Origin: Streptomyces galbus
GTDB lineage: Bacteria > Actinomycetota > Actinomycetes > Streptomycetales > Streptomycetaceae
Direction of reading: 5' to 3'
DNA length: 64,000 nucleotides
Assembly: GCF_005280195.1 (NCBI RefSeq)
Contig: NZ_SZPR01000019.1
Location: 62,001 to 126,000, forward strand
The notes beneath the pieces are model-generated. The model ran no database searches. It saw only the letters and a list, made by a program, of their open reading frames with translations, and had not been told where the DNA came from. Positions 8,271 through 16,929 of the stretch are shown piece after piece. The position numbers and the translations under genes are program-made. Position 1 is the stretch's first letter. Every line of letters begins with the position of its first letter.

Positions 8271-8627
8271 GTGGTGGACGTAGTGCTGATGCAGGGGTTC
8301 GCAGGCTTCATGTGGCTGCTGAGCATGGCGCTGATCCTTTTCAGCGGCTTCGCTCTGATCGACGCCGCCACGCGCCGCGAGGACGCCTACCGCGCGGCCG
8401 ACAAGCAGACCAAGCCCTTCTGGCTGATCGTCCTCGCGCTCGCCTTCGTGGTGAACCTGATCTTCAACATCCTGTCGTTCCTGCCGATCATCGGCCTGAT
8501 CGCGACCATCGTGTACATGGTCGACGTCCGTCCCGCGCTGCGCACCCTCCCGGGCGGCGGCCGCAGCGGCCGGGGCCGCGGCTCCAGCAGCGACGGCCCC
8601 TACGGCCCGTACAACGGCGGCCGCTGA
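8271..8627 (+). CDS. DUF2516 membrane protein
   Basis: A small integral membrane protein (up to 118 residues) of the DUF2516 family. Two or three hydrophobic segments are visible: GFMWLLSMALILFSGFALI, FWLIVLALAFVVNLIF and ILSFLPIIGLIATIVYMV, followed by the conserved VDVRPALR and a Gly-rich tail ending in PYGPYNGGR. Function is unknown. Start choice is uncertain: GTG at 8271, GTG at 8283 or ATG at 8289 are all in frame and none has an ideal ribosome binding site. Confidence 0.75.
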   Translation: MVDVVLMQGFAGFMWLLSMALILFSGFALIDAATRREDAYRAADKQTKPFWLIVLALAFVVNLIFNILSFLPIIGLIATIVYMVDVRPALRTLPGGGRSGRGRGSSSDGPYGPYNGGR

Positions 8628-8697
8628 CAGCAGCCGGCGCCAGGGTCGGCACCCGCAACGGCGGTCGTGGGCAGCCCGGGGGCGCCCGACGGACGCC

Positions 8698-10056
8698 TCA
8701 GTCCCGCGTCCGCTCCAGCAGCATCAGCGCCACGTCGTCCGTCAGCTCGCCGCCGTTGAGCTCGCGCACCTCGTTCACCGACGACCGCAGCAGCTCCTCG
8801 CCGCGCAGCCCCTCGCCGAGCAGCCGGCGGATCATCTCCACCATGCCGTCCTGCCCCAGCCGCTCCCGGCTCCCCGTGCCGACGCGGCCCTCGATCAGGC
8901 CGTCGGTGTAGAGCATCAGGCTCCACTCGGCGCCCAGCTCCACCTGCGTGCGCGGCCAGCGGGCGCCGGGCAGCAGCCCCAGCGCCGGGCCGTTGTTGTC
9001 GTACGGCAGCAGGCGGGCGGGCCGGTCGGGCCGCGCGATCAGCGGGGCCGGGTGACCGGCCAGGCACAGGCCGGCCCGGCGGCCGTCCGGTGCGATGTCC
9101 ACGGTGCACAGCGTCGCGAAGATCTCGTCGTCGTCCCGCTCGTGCTCGAGCACCTGCTGCAGCGTGCCGAGCAGTTCGTCCCCGCACAGTCCCGCCAGCG
9201 TCAGCGCGCGCCAGGCGATGCGCAGCTCCACGCCGAGCGCCGCCTCGTCGGGCCCGTGCCCGCAGACGTCGCCGATCATGGCGTGCACGGTGCCGTCGGG
9301 CGTGCGCACGGTGTCGTAGAAGTCGCCGCCGAGCAGCGCGCGCGAGCGGCCGGGGCGGTAGCGGGCGGCGAAGCGCAGCGTGGAGCCCTCCAGCAGGGGC
9401 GTGGGCAGCAGGCCCCGCTCCAGGCGGGCGTTCTCCTGCGCGCGCAGCCTGCCCTCGGCGAGCCGGCGCTCCGCGCTGTCGGACCGCTTGCGCTCCACGG
9501 CGTAGCGGATCGCGCGGCTCAGCAGCCGCCCGTCCAGCTCCTCACGGAACAGGTAGTCCTGGGCGCCCACGCGCACCGCCTCGGCGCCGCGCTCGGCGTC
9601 GCCGGACGCGGTCAGCGCCAGCACGGCGTGCCGGGGCGCGAGCCGCAGGACCTGCTTGAGCACGGCGAGCTCGTCGTCGCCCTCCTGGGCGCGGCCGGTC
9701 GCGGGCAGCGCGAGGTCCAGCAGGATGCAGTGGACGTCGTCGGTGAGCAGCCGCTCGGCCTCGGTGAGGTTGCGGGCGGTGCGCACCCGGATGGGCTTGC
9801 CGGTCTGGTCGAGCAGACCGGGCACGACCAGGGCGGCCGCCGGGTCGTCCTGGATCAGCAGCAGGCTCAGGTTGGCCGGGGTGCCGGGAGCGGCGCCGGC
9901 GGTCCGGACCGCCGCTTCCTTGCGGCCGTCGGGGCGCGCGGCTTCGTTGTTCGCCTCTTCCTCGAGGGGAGCGCCGCCGCCCTGCGGTGACGCGGTCCGC
10001 GCCTGACCGCTCTCCACGGCCGGGATCGCTCTCTGCCGCGGTACGGGTACGGGCAT
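8698..10056 (-). CDS. Receiver-domain PP2C (SpoIIE-type) phosphatase
   Basis: A 452-residue signalling protein. A low-complexity N-terminus leads to a response-regulator receiver (LLLIQDDPAAA ... CILLDLALP, with the phosphoacceptor-type Asp in the latter), a helical linker (RLLSRAIRYAVERKRSD ... ENARLERGLLP) and a C-terminal PP2C/SpoIIE phosphatase with the metal-binding GGDFYDTV and GDVCGHGPDEA motifs. Such proteins dephosphorylate anti-sigma-factor antagonists in partner-switching pathways; the target here is not encoded nearby. The ATG at 10056 follows the strong site ggaaggaac. The linker plus phosphatase order matches RsbU/RssB-like regulators of actinobacteria. Confidence 0.85.
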   Translation of the reverse strand: MPVPVPRQRAIPAVESGQARTASPQGGGAPLEEEANNEAARPDGRKEAAVRTAGAAPGTPANLSLLLIQDDPAAALVVPGLLDQTGKPIRVRTARNLTEAERLLTDDVHCILLDLALPATGRAQEGDDELAVLKQVLRLAPRHAVLALTASGDAERGAEAVRVGAQDYLFREELDGRLLSRAIRYAVERKRSDSAERRLAEGRLRAQENARLERGLLPTPLLEGSTLRFAARYRPGRSRALLGGDFYDTVRTPDGTVHAMIGDVCGHGPDEAALGVELRIAWRALTLAGLCGDELLGTLQQVLEHERDDDEIFATLCTVDIAPDGRRAGLCLAGHPAPLIARPDRPARLLPYDNNGPALGLLPGARWPRTQVELGAEWSLMLYTDGLIEGRVGTGSRERLGQDGMVEMIRRLLGEGLRGEELLRSSVNEVRELNGGELTDDVALMLLERTRD

Positions 10057-10397
10057 CGTCTTGGGTTCCTTCCCTCCCCCCGAGGGCATGGCGGGGCGAG
10101 GGACCTCGACCCACCGACGGGGACCATAGCCGCAACGGGCGGCGCGGGGGAATGGTCCACGGCACCCCGGCCGATCGCGGACCGCCGTCATGTGCCGGTC
10201 CTCGCACCGCAGTTGGACGGCCCCCGCGACCAGCGGGGATGACGAACGTCACGTCTTCGCCCGGTTTGGGCGCCGATTGACGTGCCGTGGGTCACGTGGC
10301 CCGGGTCACGGGTCCGTCATGTCGGACTCGTGCCGGACCCATGTCGCATCCGGGTCCCGCGTGTTCGACATCACGCGCCCGCGCCTCACGCCCCCGG

Positions 10398-10458
10398 CCC
10401 ACGGCCTCCGGCTCACCGTGCCCTCGTCTCACGCCCCGTCCCACGGCCTCCGGCTCAC
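10398..10458. repeat. 19-bp direct repeat, period 42, in intergenic region
   Basis: CCCACGGCCTCCGGCTCAC occurs at 10398-10416 and exactly again at 10440-10458; the second copy covers the stop end of the NlpC gene. The surrounding 10057-10454 gap (about 400 bp) has several looser CTCACGCCCCCG-like repeats and runs of GGGTCACG but no gene that I can support. Confidence 0.7.
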
Positions 10459-11582
10459 GCCCCCGGTCGTACGACCCCCAGGATCGGCATCGAACCCGCC
10501 CCGGCCAGCGTCACCGTCCGTCCCGGCCGCGGGGCGTGGACGATGGTGCCGTTGCCGATGTACAGCGCCACGTGGCTGGCGTCCTCGAAGTAGATGATCA
10601 GGTCGCCGGGGCGCATGTCCGCCACGGCGACGTGCGGCAACCGCTTCCACTGCTCCTGCGAGGTCCGCGGGATGGGCGCCCCGGCGTTCGCCCACGCCTG
10701 CGAGGTCAGGCCCGAGCAGTCGAAGGTCCTGGGCCCTTCGGCGCCCCACTCGTACGGCTTGCCGAGCTGCGCGGTGGCGAACCGGACCGCCTTCGCGCCC
10801 TGCGTGGTCGCCTTGCCCTGCGCGCCCTTGAGGACACCGGTGTCCAGCCACGCGGTCTGCGCCTGCCGCGCGGCCTCCTCCTCGAGCTGGGCCAGGCGCT
10901 CCTTCTCCTGCTTCTCCAGCTGCGACTCGAGCTCCTCGGCCGCCGCGATCTGCTGCTCGATGCGCTTCTGGGCCTTCGCCTTCGCCTTGCGGTTGGCCTC
11001 CAGCTTCTGCCACTGCGCGGAGGCGTCCGCGGCGTACTGCTCCAAGTCCTGCTGGGTCTGCGCCAGTTCCGCGAGCAGGCCCTTGGTCGCCTTCTGGCCC
11101 TGGAGCACCCGGCCGGTGCCGTCCAGGAACTCCTGAGGGTCGTCGCTCAGCAGCAACTGCGCCTCGTCGGGCAGCCCGCCCGTGCGGTACTGGGCGGCCG
11201 CGGCGGCGCCGGCCCGGGTCTTCAACTCGGCCAGCCGCTCGCGGCCCTCGACGATTTTCCTGGCCAGTGCGACGAGCGCCGCGGACTGCTTCTTCGCGGC
11301 CTCCTCGGCCGCGTTGTAGGCGTCGGTGGCGACCGCCGCGTCGTGGTACAGCGTGTCCAGCCGGGCCCGCACGGCCTGCAGGTCCTTGCTGGGCGCGGGT
11401 GTCGCACCGGCGCCCGCACCCGCCGTCGTACCGGGTGCCGTGCCCGGTGCCGGGGTGGCGGAGGCCGACGGCGCGGGGTTCGGGCCGGCCCAGGCCATGC
11501 CGGGTGCCGCCAGGACGGTGACCGCGCAGACCACGGTCACGGCTGCCGCGATCAGGCCGCCGCGTGTCGTGCCGCTCGCCAT
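10455..11582 (-). CDS. Secreted NlpC/P60 peptidoglycan endopeptidase
   Basis: A 375-residue secreted cell-wall hydrolase. It has an N-terminal signal peptide (hydrophobic IAAAVTVVCAVTVLAAPG then AWA cleavage-like site), a Pro/Ala-rich linker, a long coiled coil (about residues 65-250, rich in KAKAQKRIEQQ-type heptads) and a C-terminal NlpC/P60 domain. The catalytic Cys lies in TFDCSGLTSQ, the His in ASHVALYIG and the third polar residue is His in IVHAPRPG. It resembles the RipA/RpfI-associated class that cleaves the D-Glu to diaminopimelate bond. Coiled coil plus NlpC suggests regulation by an FtsEX-like or self-inhibitory mechanism, which is inference. Confidence 0.9.
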   Translation of the reverse strand: MASGTTRGGLIAAAVTVVCAVTVLAAPGMAWAGPNPAPSASATPAPGTAPGTTAGAGAGATPAPSKDLQAVRARLDTLYHDAAVATDAYNAAEEAAKKQSAALVALARKIVEGRERLAELKTRAGAAAAAQYRTGGLPDEAQLLLSDDPQEFLDGTGRVLQGQKATKGLLAELAQTQQDLEQYAADASAQWQKLEANRKAKAKAQKRIEQQIAAAEELESQLEKQEKERLAQLEEEAARQAQTAWLDTGVLKGAQGKATTQGAKAVRFATAQLGKPYEWGAEGPRTFDCSGLTSQAWANAGAPIPRTSQEQWKRLPHVAVADMRPGDLIIYFEDASHVALYIGNGTIVHAPRPGRTVTLAGAGSMPILGVVRPGA

Positions 11583-11846
11583 GTCGCTACCCCCAAACTG
11601 ATTTACCGTCAGTAACTTACGGTCGCCTGGGGGATCGTGCCATGCCGCGGCCGAAAACGACAGAGGCAGTACGTCCGGTCACTTCCCGCCACGACGGCCT
11701 GGTCATGACGCGATCCCCGCCTGTGTGACGAACACCTCACGGAGATCGTTCCGGGGCGGGCACGATCCGCGCGACGACCAGGGGAAGGTCAGGGAACCCG
11801 GAGGTCGGAGTCAGGGGCGGGGGCGGGGTCGGGGGCGGAAGCGCCG

Positions 11847-12689
11847 TCACCCGCGCGGCGCCAACGCCTCCCAGGCCACTGTCACTTCGCCCTGCCGCCA
11901 GCGCACCGGCCCGTCCACCACCGGCCAGTCGGCCGTCAGGTCCCGCACCGCCCGCATCCACCGCTGCCGTGCGCCGTAGGAGGCGTAGGGCGCGGCGGCG
12001 GCCCAGGCGCGGTCGAAGTCGCGCAGGAAGGCGTGCACCGGCTCGCCCGGGACGTTGCGGTGGATCAGCGCCTTCGGCAGCCGTTCCGCCAGGTCCGAGG
12101 GGTGCTCCAGCGAGCCCAGCCGGGTCGCGAAGGTGACCGTCCGCGGCCCCTCGGGGCCGAGCGCCACCCATACGTGCCGCCGGCCGATCTCGTCGCAGGT
12201 GCCCTCGACCAGCAGCCCGCCCCGCGACCCGGACCCGGGGTCGGCCGCCGCGAGCCGCGCGCACAGCCGCTCCCACACGCCGGCGACCTCGCCCTCGTCG
12301 TACTGCCGCAGCACGTTCGCCGCCCGGATCAGCGACGGGCGCCCGGCCAGCGGGACCTCGAAGCCGCCGTGCCGGAAGACCAGTCCGTCCCGCTCGTAGG
12401 GCCGGGCGGCCGCCACGCGCGCGGGGTCGATCTCGACGCCCACCACGCGCGCGTGCGGCGCGACGGACCGCAGCCGCGCGAGCAGCTCGACGGCCGTCCA
12501 GGGGGCGGCGCCGTAGCCGAGGTCGACCGCCACCGGCTCGGCGGCCCGGCGCAGCTCGGCGCCGTGCGCCGCCGCGATCCAGCGGTCCATGCGGCGCAGC
12601 CGGTTGGGGTTCGTCGTCCCGCGCGTCACCGTGCCCACGGGGCGGCGCGCGGCCGGGCCCGGGGAGCGGGGTGTGGTGCGGGGGGTCAT
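11847..12689 (-). CDS. Class I SAM-dependent methyltransferase
   Basis: A 280-residue predicted methyltransferase. The SAM-binding motif I reads VAVDLGYGAAPWTAVELL and the acidic end of strand 2 is VVGVEIDPARVAAAR. The substrate is unknown. An upstream open frame could add 93 residues, but ATG at 12689 is the sensible start because the extension reads through the palindromic intergenic region. Divergent from mshA across a 317-bp gap. It is conserved next to mshA in Streptomyces as far as I recall, but no role in mycothiol synthesis is known. Confidence 0.75.
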   Translation of the reverse strand: MTPRTTPRSPGPAARRPVGTVTRGTTNPNRLRRMDRWIAAAHGAELRRAAEPVAVDLGYGAAPWTAVELLARLRSVAPHARVVGVEIDPARVAAARPYERDGLVFRHGGFEVPLAGRPSLIRAANVLRQYDEGEVAGVWERLCARLAAADPGSGSRGGLLVEGTCDEIGRRHVWVALGPEGPRTVTFATRLGSLEHPSDLAERLPKALIHRNVPGEPVHAFLRDFDRAWAAAAPYASYGARQRWMRAVRDLTADWPVVDGPVRWRQGEVTVAWEALAPRG

Positions 12690-12758
12690 GCGTACGAGGG
12701 TATGCGGCGTGGGATGCGGGGCACCCGGGACGTACCACGTGGGGTGGCGGTCGATCGA

Positions 12759-12793
12759 CGGTGTGCGGCGGAGGGACCCTCTGCCGCACACCG
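12759..12793. promoter_or_regulatory. 35-bp near-perfect palindrome between methyltransferase and mshA
   Basis: Outer arms CGGTGTGCGGC / GCCGCACACCG (11 bp, perfect) flank an inner GAGGG-A-CCCTC, with a single G/T mismatch between the tiers. The two flanking genes are divergent, so this is not a terminator for either of them; it lies about 215 bp upstream of mshA and 70 bp upstream of the methyltransferase. It could be a regulator site or an RNA hairpin in a leader. The rest of the 12690-13006 gap shows no gene. Confidence 0.55.
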
Positions 12794-13006
12794 CGTCCGG
12801 GACCGGCCCCGACAGTCCCTGACGCGGCCCCCCGACGCCCACGATCCCCGTGACGCAGCGCCGCGTCGAACGGTTGAGCGAAACCCGGTAATACCTCGGC
12901 AAAAACCGCCCCGACCGGAATGGGCCCCGCCCCTCCGACGTTGCACCAGCTCGGAGGGAACCCCACACCCTCCGTCCGGCATGCCCGCAGCAAGGAGGAA
13001 CGCCAC

Positions 13007-14347
13007 GTGAGCCAGTACGTCAGCAGGCTCGGGCGTCGCTCTCCCGCCACGTCCTCACGGCTCCGGCTGCCGCACCGCAGGCCGCGCCGCGTCGCCATGC
13101 TCTCCGTGCACACCTCACCGCTGCACCAGCCCGGCACCGGCGACGCCGGCGGCATGAACGTCTACATCGTGGAGCTCGCGCAGCGCCTCGCCGCCCTCAA
13201 CATCGAGGTCGAGGTCTTCACGCGCGCGACCACCGCGGCCCTCCCCCCGGCCGTCCAGCTCGCCCCCGGCGTCCTCGTCCGGCACGTCGACGCGGGCCCC
13301 TACGAGGGCCTCGCCAAGGAGGACCTGCCCGCCCAGCTCTGCGCCTTCACGCACGGCGTGATGCAGGCGTGGGCCGGCCACCGCCCCGGCTACTACGACC
13401 TGGTCCACTCCCACTACTGGCTCTCCGGCCACGTCGGCTGGCTCGCCGCCCAGCGCTGGGGCGTCCCCCTGGTGCACGCCATGCACACCATGGCCAAGGT
13501 CAAGAACGCCAACCTGGCGGCCGGCGACACCCCCGAGCCGCCGGCCCGCGTCATCGGCGAGACCCAGATCGTCGAGGCCGCCGACCGCCTCATCGCCAAC
13601 ACCGCCGAGGAGGCCGACGAACTCGTCCGGCACTACGCGGCCGACCCCGGCAAGGTCGCCGTCGTCCACCCCGGCGTGAACCTCGACCGCTTCCGCACCG
13701 CCGACGGCCGCGCCGCCGCCCGCGCCCGCCTCGGCCTGCCGCAGGACGCCCTCGTCCCGCTCTTCGCCGGCCGCATCCAGCCCCTGAAGGCCCCCGACGT
13801 GCTGCTGCGCGCGGTGGCGGCCCTCCTCGACCGGCGTCCCGAGCTGCGCTCGCGCATCGTCGTCCCCGTCGTCGGCGGCCCGAGCGGCAGCGGCCTCGCC
13901 AAGCCCGAGGGACTGCAGAAGCTCGCGGCCCGGCTGGGCATCGCCGATGTCGTACGGTTCCGCCCGCCCGTCGGCCAGGAGCAGCTCGCCGACTGGTTCC
14001 GCGCCGCGTCCGTGCTCGTCGTGCCCTCCTACAGCGAGTCGTTCGGCCTGGTCGCCATAGAGGCGCAGGCCACCGGCACGCCCGTGCTGGCCGCTGCGGT
14101 CGGCGGCCTGCCGGTCGCGGTGCGCGACGGCGAGACCGGCTTCCTGGTCCAGGGCCACGACCCGGCCGCCTACGCGCGCGTCCTGGCCCGCTTCGCCGAC
14201 GACCCCGCGCTCACCCCCCGGATGGGCGCCGCCGCCGCCCGGCACGCGCAGTCCTTCGGCTGGGACACGGCCGCCGGGGCGACCGCCGAGGTGTACACGG
14301 CCGCCCTGCACGCCCACCGCCGTCGCGTACGCTCGCACCATGGGTGA
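13007..14347 (+). CDS. mshA: D-inositol-3-phosphate glycosyltransferase MshA
   Basis: First enzyme of mycothiol synthesis: transfers GlcNAc from UDP-GlcNAc to 1L-myo-inositol 1-phosphate. The 446-residue GT4-family protein shows the N-terminal acceptor motif SVHTSPLHQPGTGDAGGMNV (from about residue 31), HSHYWLSG, VVHPGVNLDRF, the FAGRIQPLKAPD donor-domain start and the E-x7-E motif in ESFGLVAIEAQATGTPVLA. The GTG start at 13007 follows a strong caaggagga; an upstream in-frame ATG at 12920 has no such site. It overlaps the next gene by 8 bp, so the two are translationally coupled. Confidence 0.95.
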   Translation: MSQYVSRLGRRSPATSSRLRLPHRRPRRVAMLSVHTSPLHQPGTGDAGGMNVYIVELAQRLAALNIEVEVFTRATTAALPPAVQLAPGVLVRHVDAGPYEGLAKEDLPAQLCAFTHGVMQAWAGHRPGYYDLVHSHYWLSGHVGWLAAQRWGVPLVHAMHTMAKVKNANLAAGDTPEPPARVIGETQIVEAADRLIANTAEEADELVRHYAADPGKVAVVHPGVNLDRFRTADGRAAARARLGLPQDALVPLFAGRIQPLKAPDVLLRAVAALLDRRPELRSRIVVPVVGGPSGSGLAKPEGLQKLAARLGIADVVRFRPPVGQEQLADWFRAASVLVVPSYSESFGLVAIEAQATGTPVLAAAVGGLPVAVRDGETGFLVQGHDPAAYARVLARFADDPALTPRMGAAAARHAQSFGWDTAAGATAEVYTAALHAHRRRVRSHHG

Positions 14348-14852
14348 CGCACAGCAACAGGCCGCGCAGACCACCGTCGAGGGCGCCCTCCGCGACGCCG
14401 AACTGGAGTGGGAGAGCGCCGAGCCCGGCACGTACGTCGTGCAGCTCCCCGGCACCCGCAAGCTCGCCACGACGGTCTCCCTGCGCCTCGGCCGCCACTC
14501 CCTCTCCCTGAACGCCTTCGTCGTCCGCCACCCCGACGAGAACGAGGCAGGCGTCCACCGCTGGCTCCTGGAGCGCAACCTCAAGCTGTACGGCGTGAGT
14601 TACGCCGTCGACCGCCTCGGCGACGTCTACGTCACCGCCAAGCTGCCCCTGGCCGCGGTCACCCCGGAGGAGATCGACCGCCTCCTCGGCCAGGTCCTGG
14701 AGGCCGCCGACGGCGCCTTCAACACCCTGCTGGAGCTGGGGTTCGCGTCGGCGATCCGGCGCGAGTACGAGTGGCGGGTCTCGCGCGGCGAGTCCACGCG
14801 CAACCTGGAGGCGTTCGCGCACCTCACCCGGCCGGAGGGCGACCGGAGCTAG
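14340..14852 (+). CDS. YbjN-domain protein
   Basis: A 170-residue cytoplasmic protein of the YbjN family, whose fold resembles type III secretion chaperones but whose function is unknown. Family features are the central LPGTRKLATTVSLRLG, LNAFVVRHPDENEAGVHRW and the acidic VTPEEIDRLLGQVLE. It starts inside the mshA stop region (8-bp overlap), so it is in the mshA operon and may support mycothiol metabolism, although that is inference. It is the last core gene before the accessory island. Confidence 0.85.
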   Translation: MGDAQQQAAQTTVEGALRDAELEWESAEPGTYVVQLPGTRKLATTVSLRLGRHSLSLNAFVVRHPDENEAGVHRWLLERNLKLYGVSYAVDRLGDVYVTAKLPLAAVTPEEIDRLLGQVLEAADGAFNTLLELGFASAIRREYEWRVSRGESTRNLEAFAHLTRPEGDRS

Positions 14853-14859
14853 GGGGTGT

Positions 14860-15182
14860 CTCGTCGGTCAGGCCGCGCTCGCGGCGCCCGGCACCGCGCC
14901 TCGCCGCGTTGTCGTCGGCCGGCGATGCTCCGCATCGCCACCCTCCTCCGCCTTCTCGTCCAGCTCGACGAGCCGGGCCCGTACGTCGTCCCGGCGCGGG
15001 TGCCCGGCCAGCACCCCGATCAGGTCGCGCCCCTGCCCCGCGCACACACTGACCGCGCGTAACGGGCCCGTCGGGCGCGTCGTCCAGGGCCTTGGCGATC
15101 CTCCGCGCCCCCACGAGCGCCAGGCGGCGGCTGAGGTAGGAGTCGGGGCTGTCGTAGGCGCGGTGCCAGTGTGCCAGTCCAT
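14860..15182 (-). pseudogene. Degraded methyltransferase gene (N-terminal part only)
   Basis: Reading on the minus strand, the start MDW is followed by an 8-bp tandem duplication (TGGCACAC then TGGCAC again) that shifts the frame. The next frame gives WHRAYDSPDSYLSRRLALV and IAKALDDAPDGP; one extra C then shifts to a third frame with LRAVSVCAGQGRDLIGVLA and DDVRARLVELDE. The pieces line up with the start of a class I SAM methyltransferase (CAGQGRDL is motif I). Everything after the second beta strand is missing and replaced by unrelated sequence that contains a small perfect hairpin at 14921-14939. Two frameshifts plus truncation make it nonfunctional. Confidence 0.8.
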
Positions 15183-15242
15183 GAGGCTCCCTCGTCGCGG
15201 ACGGAAGTGGGACTGGACGTGCCCGGCCACCCGTGGTTTACG

Positions 15243-15264
15243 CTAGGTAGACCGACCTACCTAG
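15243..15264. promoter_or_regulatory. Operator-like palindrome CTAGGTAG-N6-CTACCTAG
   Basis: Perfect 8-bp inverted repeats with a 6-bp spacer, 20 bp before the start of the TetR gene. Size, symmetry and position are those of a TetR autoregulatory operator, presumably controlling the TetR-EamA pair. Confidence 0.75.
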
Positions 15265-15283
15265 TCATGTCCCGGGGTGAACG

Positions 15284-15910
15284 ATGAAGGAGACCGAGGG
15301 GCCGGCGGCGGACGTCGGGACCGCGAGCCGGCGCCGGCGCCCCGCCCGCGAACGCCTGCTGGCCGCCGCGGCCCGCCGTTTCTACGCGGACGGCGTGGCG
15401 GCGACCGGCATCGACACGATCACGGCGGACGCCGGCGTGGCGAAGATGAGCCTGTACAACAACTTCTCCTCCAAGTCCGAGCTGGTCCGCGCCTACCTCG
15501 ACGCCCGCCACGAGGAGTGGCTGGACCTGTACCGCGCCCGCCTGGACCGGGCCGAGGGCCCGCGCGAGGGCGTCCTCGCCGTCTTCGACGCGTACGCCGA
15601 CCACGCGGCGTTCGCCTACGAGCGCGGCTTCCGCGGCTGCGGCCTGCTGAACGCGGCGGCGGAACTGCCCGCCGGCGACGAGGGGCGCGCGGTCGTCCGC
15701 CGGCACAAGGAGCAGGTCGAGGCCCTGCTCGCCGGCCACCTGCGGGACCTGCTGCCCGACCGTCCGGACGAGGTACGGGCGACGGCGGAGCACCTGTCGT
15801 TCCTGCTGGAGGGCGCGATGGCCCGGGCGGGCCTGGAGGGCGAGGACACGCGCGTACGGCACGCGCGGGAGCTGGCGGCGCGCGTGCTGGAAGGGCTGGG
15901 CCGGTCGTGA
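15284..15910 (+). CDS. TetR-family regulator of the adjacent exporter
   Basis: A 208-residue TetR repressor with the HTH ARERLLAAAARRFYADGVAA ... ITADAGVAKMSLYNNFSSKSELV (about residues 22-70). The C-terminal domain (FRGCGLLNAAAELP) is of the type found in many Streptomyces TetR proteins paired with transporters. The downstream transporter gene starts in a GTGA overlap with its stop, so the two form an operon under the palindrome at 15243-15264. The inducer is unknown; it is probably a substrate of the exporter. Confidence 0.9.
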   Translation: MKETEGPAADVGTASRRRRPARERLLAAAARRFYADGVAATGIDTITADAGVAKMSLYNNFSSKSELVRAYLDARHEEWLDLYRARLDRAEGPREGVLAVFDAYADHAAFAYERGFRGCGLLNAAAELPAGDEGRAVVRRHKEQVEALLAGHLRDLLPDRPDEVRATAEHLSFLLEGAMARAGLEGEDTRVRHARELAARVLEGLGRS

Positions 15911-16896
15911 GGGAGGGCACGTGGCCGGTGGTGGCCGCGGCCGCAGGGACCCGACCGGCGGACGAGGACCGACGACAGTCGCACACCCGTCCTTCGGCGG
16001 CCGTGGGGAGCCTGTGCGTCCTGGCCGCCTCGGTGCTGTGGGGCACGACGGGGACGGCGGCGACCTTCGCGCCGGCGGTGGGCCCGCTGGCGATCGGCGC
16101 GGTGGCGATGGGCCTGGGCGGCCTGCTCCAGGCGCTGACGGCGACGGCGCACATCGCGCGCGAGAGGCGGGCGCTGCGTGGTTCCGGGGGCACGGTGGCG
16201 CTGGGTGCGCTGGCGGTGGCGGTCTACCCGTTGGCGTTCTACACGTCGATGCGCCTGGCCGGGGTCGCCGTGGGCACGGTGGTGTCCCTGGGCACGGCTC
16301 CGTTGGCGTCGGCGCTGATCGAACGGGTGCTGGACGGCGGGAGCCTGACGCGCCGCTGGAAACTGGGCGCGGCGCTGGGCGTGCTGGGCACGGTGCTGCT
16401 GTGCGCGGCGGAGACGATGGGGGCGGAGTCCGCGGGCCGGGCGGGCTCGGTGGCGGAGACGGTGCTGGGTGTGTGCCTGGGCCTGCTGGCGGCGACGACG
16501 TACGCCCTGTACTCCTGGGCGGCGCACCGCCTGATCACCCGGGGTGTCTCCTCGCGGGCGGCGATGGGCACGGTGTTCGGCCTGGGCGGCGTACTGCTGC
16601 TGCCCGTCCTGCTCGCGACGGGCGCGCCCCTGCTGGAGTCGTGGACGAACGCGGCGGTCGGCGCGTACATGGCCCTGATCCCGATGTTCACCGGCTACGT
16701 CCTCTTCGGCTGGGGCCTCACCCACGTCCCGCCGAGCACGGCGACGACCCTCACCCTGCTGGAACCGGCGGTGGCGGCGGTGCTGGCGGTACTGATCGTG
16801 GGCGAACACCTGGCGTGGGTCGGGTGGTGGGGGGTGGGCTCGGTGGGGGCGTGCTTGACGGTGCTGACGTGGAGGGGCGGTGCGGAGGCGGCCTAG
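15907..16896 (+). CDS. EamA/DMT-family exporter
   Basis: A 329-residue integral membrane protein of the drug/metabolite transporter superfamily with about ten hydrophobic segments and two EamA repeats. Examples: SLCVLAASVLWGTTGTAATF at the start of repeat 1 and VCLGLLAATTYALYSWAAHR at the start of repeat 2. ALIPMFTGYVLFGWGL and LTLLEPAVAAVLAVLIVGEHL are typical of repeat 2. The GTG at 15907 overlaps the TetR stop by 4 bp. It probably exports an amino acid, metabolite or drug; the substrate is not readable. Confidence 0.85.
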   Translation: MREGTWPVVAAAAGTRPADEDRRQSHTRPSAAVGSLCVLAASVLWGTTGTAATFAPAVGPLAIGAVAMGLGGLLQALTATAHIARERRALRGSGGTVALGALAVAVYPLAFYTSMRLAGVAVGTVVSLGTAPLASALIERVLDGGSLTRRWKLGAALGVLGTVLLCAAETMGAESAGRAGSVAETVLGVCLGLLAATTYALYSWAAHRLITRGVSSRAAMGTVFGLGGVLLLPVLLATGAPLLESWTNAAVGAYMALIPMFTGYVLFGWGLTHVPPSTATTLTLLEPAVAAVLAVLIVGEHLAWVGWWGVGSVGACLTVLTWRGGAEAA

Positions 16897-16929
16897 GCGT
16901 CCTGCGCGCGTGCCCAAGCGGGCTGCACC

